DNA from: Planctomycetota bacterium
GTDB taxonomy: Bacteria > Planctomycetota > UBA8742 > UBA2392
DNA: 38,619 bases
Direction of reading: 5' to 3'
Assembly: GCA_020849795.1 (NCBI GenBank)
Contig: JADZFR010000057.1
Span: 1 to 38,619 of the forward strand
Each line of letters starts with the position of its first letter. Within the stretch, counting starts at the first letter, position 1. Of this stretch, positions 38,090 through 38,619 are shown piece after piece. The position numbers were made by a program, and so were the translations under genes. The notes beneath the pieces were generated by a model. The model saw only the letters and a program-made list of their open reading frames with translations. It did not search any database and was not told the DNA's origin.

Positions 38090-38585
38090 GCGCACAGTCT
38101 AGCCTGGGCGGCCCAAGGCGCACGCGGGTCTCCGGCAGGTCACGATTCTGACAGATTTTTTGAAACCGGATTGAACCCGCAATGTCATGCGTCGTTTCTA
38201 GGTGTGTAGCAGCAAGGCAGGAAACAGGCAGCGCCGAGCACGGTTCCGCCGATTTCCCACCTTGCGGCTCAACTCCTGGGGACATCCGAGATTGGCACCA
38301 AGCGGTAGCTCCGCGAAGGCGCCGGTCTGTCTGGAAACGATGTCCGAGGGAGGGGGGACCCCGCAGGAAATGTCGCGTGGCCGGGGCATCGGCGCGAATC
38401 TACTGGGCAGCGTCACTGCCCCGTCCCGCGAAATCAAACTCACACCACTGTCCAGCAACTGAAGCACGACGCCTGCATGAGCAGACCGGAGAAACTCCGC
38501 GCCCACTGCCCCGGCACGCCACGGGCTTCTACCCGACAACTTGCAGTAGGAGGGAGGGCGCCTCGGCTCTCCCTCGCCCCGGGAG
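38090..38585. other. Gene-free region at the end of the window
   Basis: I see no convincing protein gene. On the plus strand TTGAAA (38159-38164), 17 bases, then TGTCAT is a possible promoter, and a terminator follows at 38586. A noncoding RNA of about 400 bases is therefore possible, but none of the usual families (RNase P, tmRNA, SRP, 6S) can be recognised. ORFs on either strand here are compositionally unconvincing. Confidence 0.4.
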
Positions 38586-38619
38586 CGGGGGAGGTGCGTT
38601 GCCTCCCCCGTTTGTTTTC
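38586..38619 (+). terminator. Rho-independent terminator at window end
   Basis: cgggggagg (38586-38594) pairs with cctcccccg (38602-38610) over a 7-base loop, followed by TTTGTTTTC. It is directed to the plus strand, although no clear plus-strand gene precedes it after 36900. Confidence 0.75.

Noticed and set aside
38208..38220. AGCAGCAAGGCAG, similar to the SRP RNA core
   Set aside because: The adjacent GGAAGG tetraloop region and the rest of the SRP hairpin are missing.
38198..38539. A 113-codon minus-strand ORF
   Set aside because: No motifs, no ribosome site and a composition unlike the neighbouring genes.

Overview
This is a GC-rich bacterial chromosome window of 38.6 kb. It carries one complete rRNA operon (16S, tRNA-Ile, tRNA-Ala, 23S, 5S) and about 27 protein genes. 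Signatures in the 16S (start of the molecule, the region after position 900 with GGGGGCTCACACAAGCGG, and the ATAACGAGCGAAACCC block) point to the phylum Planctomycetota. The protein content fits that: a serine/threonine kinase with TPR repeats, a membrane pyrophosphatase, a bacilliredoxin, and many exported proteins of unknown function. Assignment below phylum cannot be made by eye.

Layout. Positions 1-134 hold two strong palindromes at the 3' end of a minus-strand operon. That operon (6305 down to 135) encodes an exported protein, a secreted gluzincin-like TPR protease, a CPBP/CAAX membrane protease, UvrC and a TauE/SafE permease; the first four overlap one another by a few bases, which suggests translational coupling. 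Next is a minus-strand pair: a tandem-repeat exported protein and a membrane pyrophosphatase with a large low-complexity insertion (10401-6411), closed by a strong terminator. A tRNA-Ala(CGC) gene at 10469 is followed by a decayed copy of a tRNA 3' end, which now supplies the C-terminal codons of a helix-turn-helix/helical-repeat regulator (12216-10648). That regulator is divergent from a small exported protein, and two exact 13-bp repeats lie between them. A DHFR-like reductase and ClpC follow, then two exported proteins that share a duplicated C-terminal domain.

The minus-strand cluster 20902-18445 is the most unusual part. It encodes the Fe-S carrier ATPase Mrp, a bacilliredoxin, and three tandem paralogous proteins of 92-98 residues that look like Sm/LSm-type beta-barrels with a conserved insertion. 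A bifunctional aldolase/dehydrogenase, ComF and adenine phosphoribosyltransferase lie between this cluster and the rRNA operon.

The rRNA operon has two good sigma-70-like promoters, a long structured leader, boxA-like elements before 16S and before 23S, and a terminator after 5S. Its 16S mismatches several widely used PCR primers. Downstream are an NADPH-dependent FMN reductase, an exported protein, the TPR kinase, MoaA, a VOC-like protein, QueF, a short-chain dehydrogenase and a reduced [2Fe-2S]/ASKHA-type protein. The last 0.5 kb has no convincing gene but ends in a plus-strand terminator.

Functional reading: the window is mostly chromosomal housekeeping (DNA repair, proteolysis, rRNA, purine salvage, molybdopterin and queuosine synthesis, Fe-S and thiol homeostasis). 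It is interspersed with lineage-specific exported proteins and with one candidate undescribed module, the Mrp-bacilliredoxin-triple Sm-like operon.
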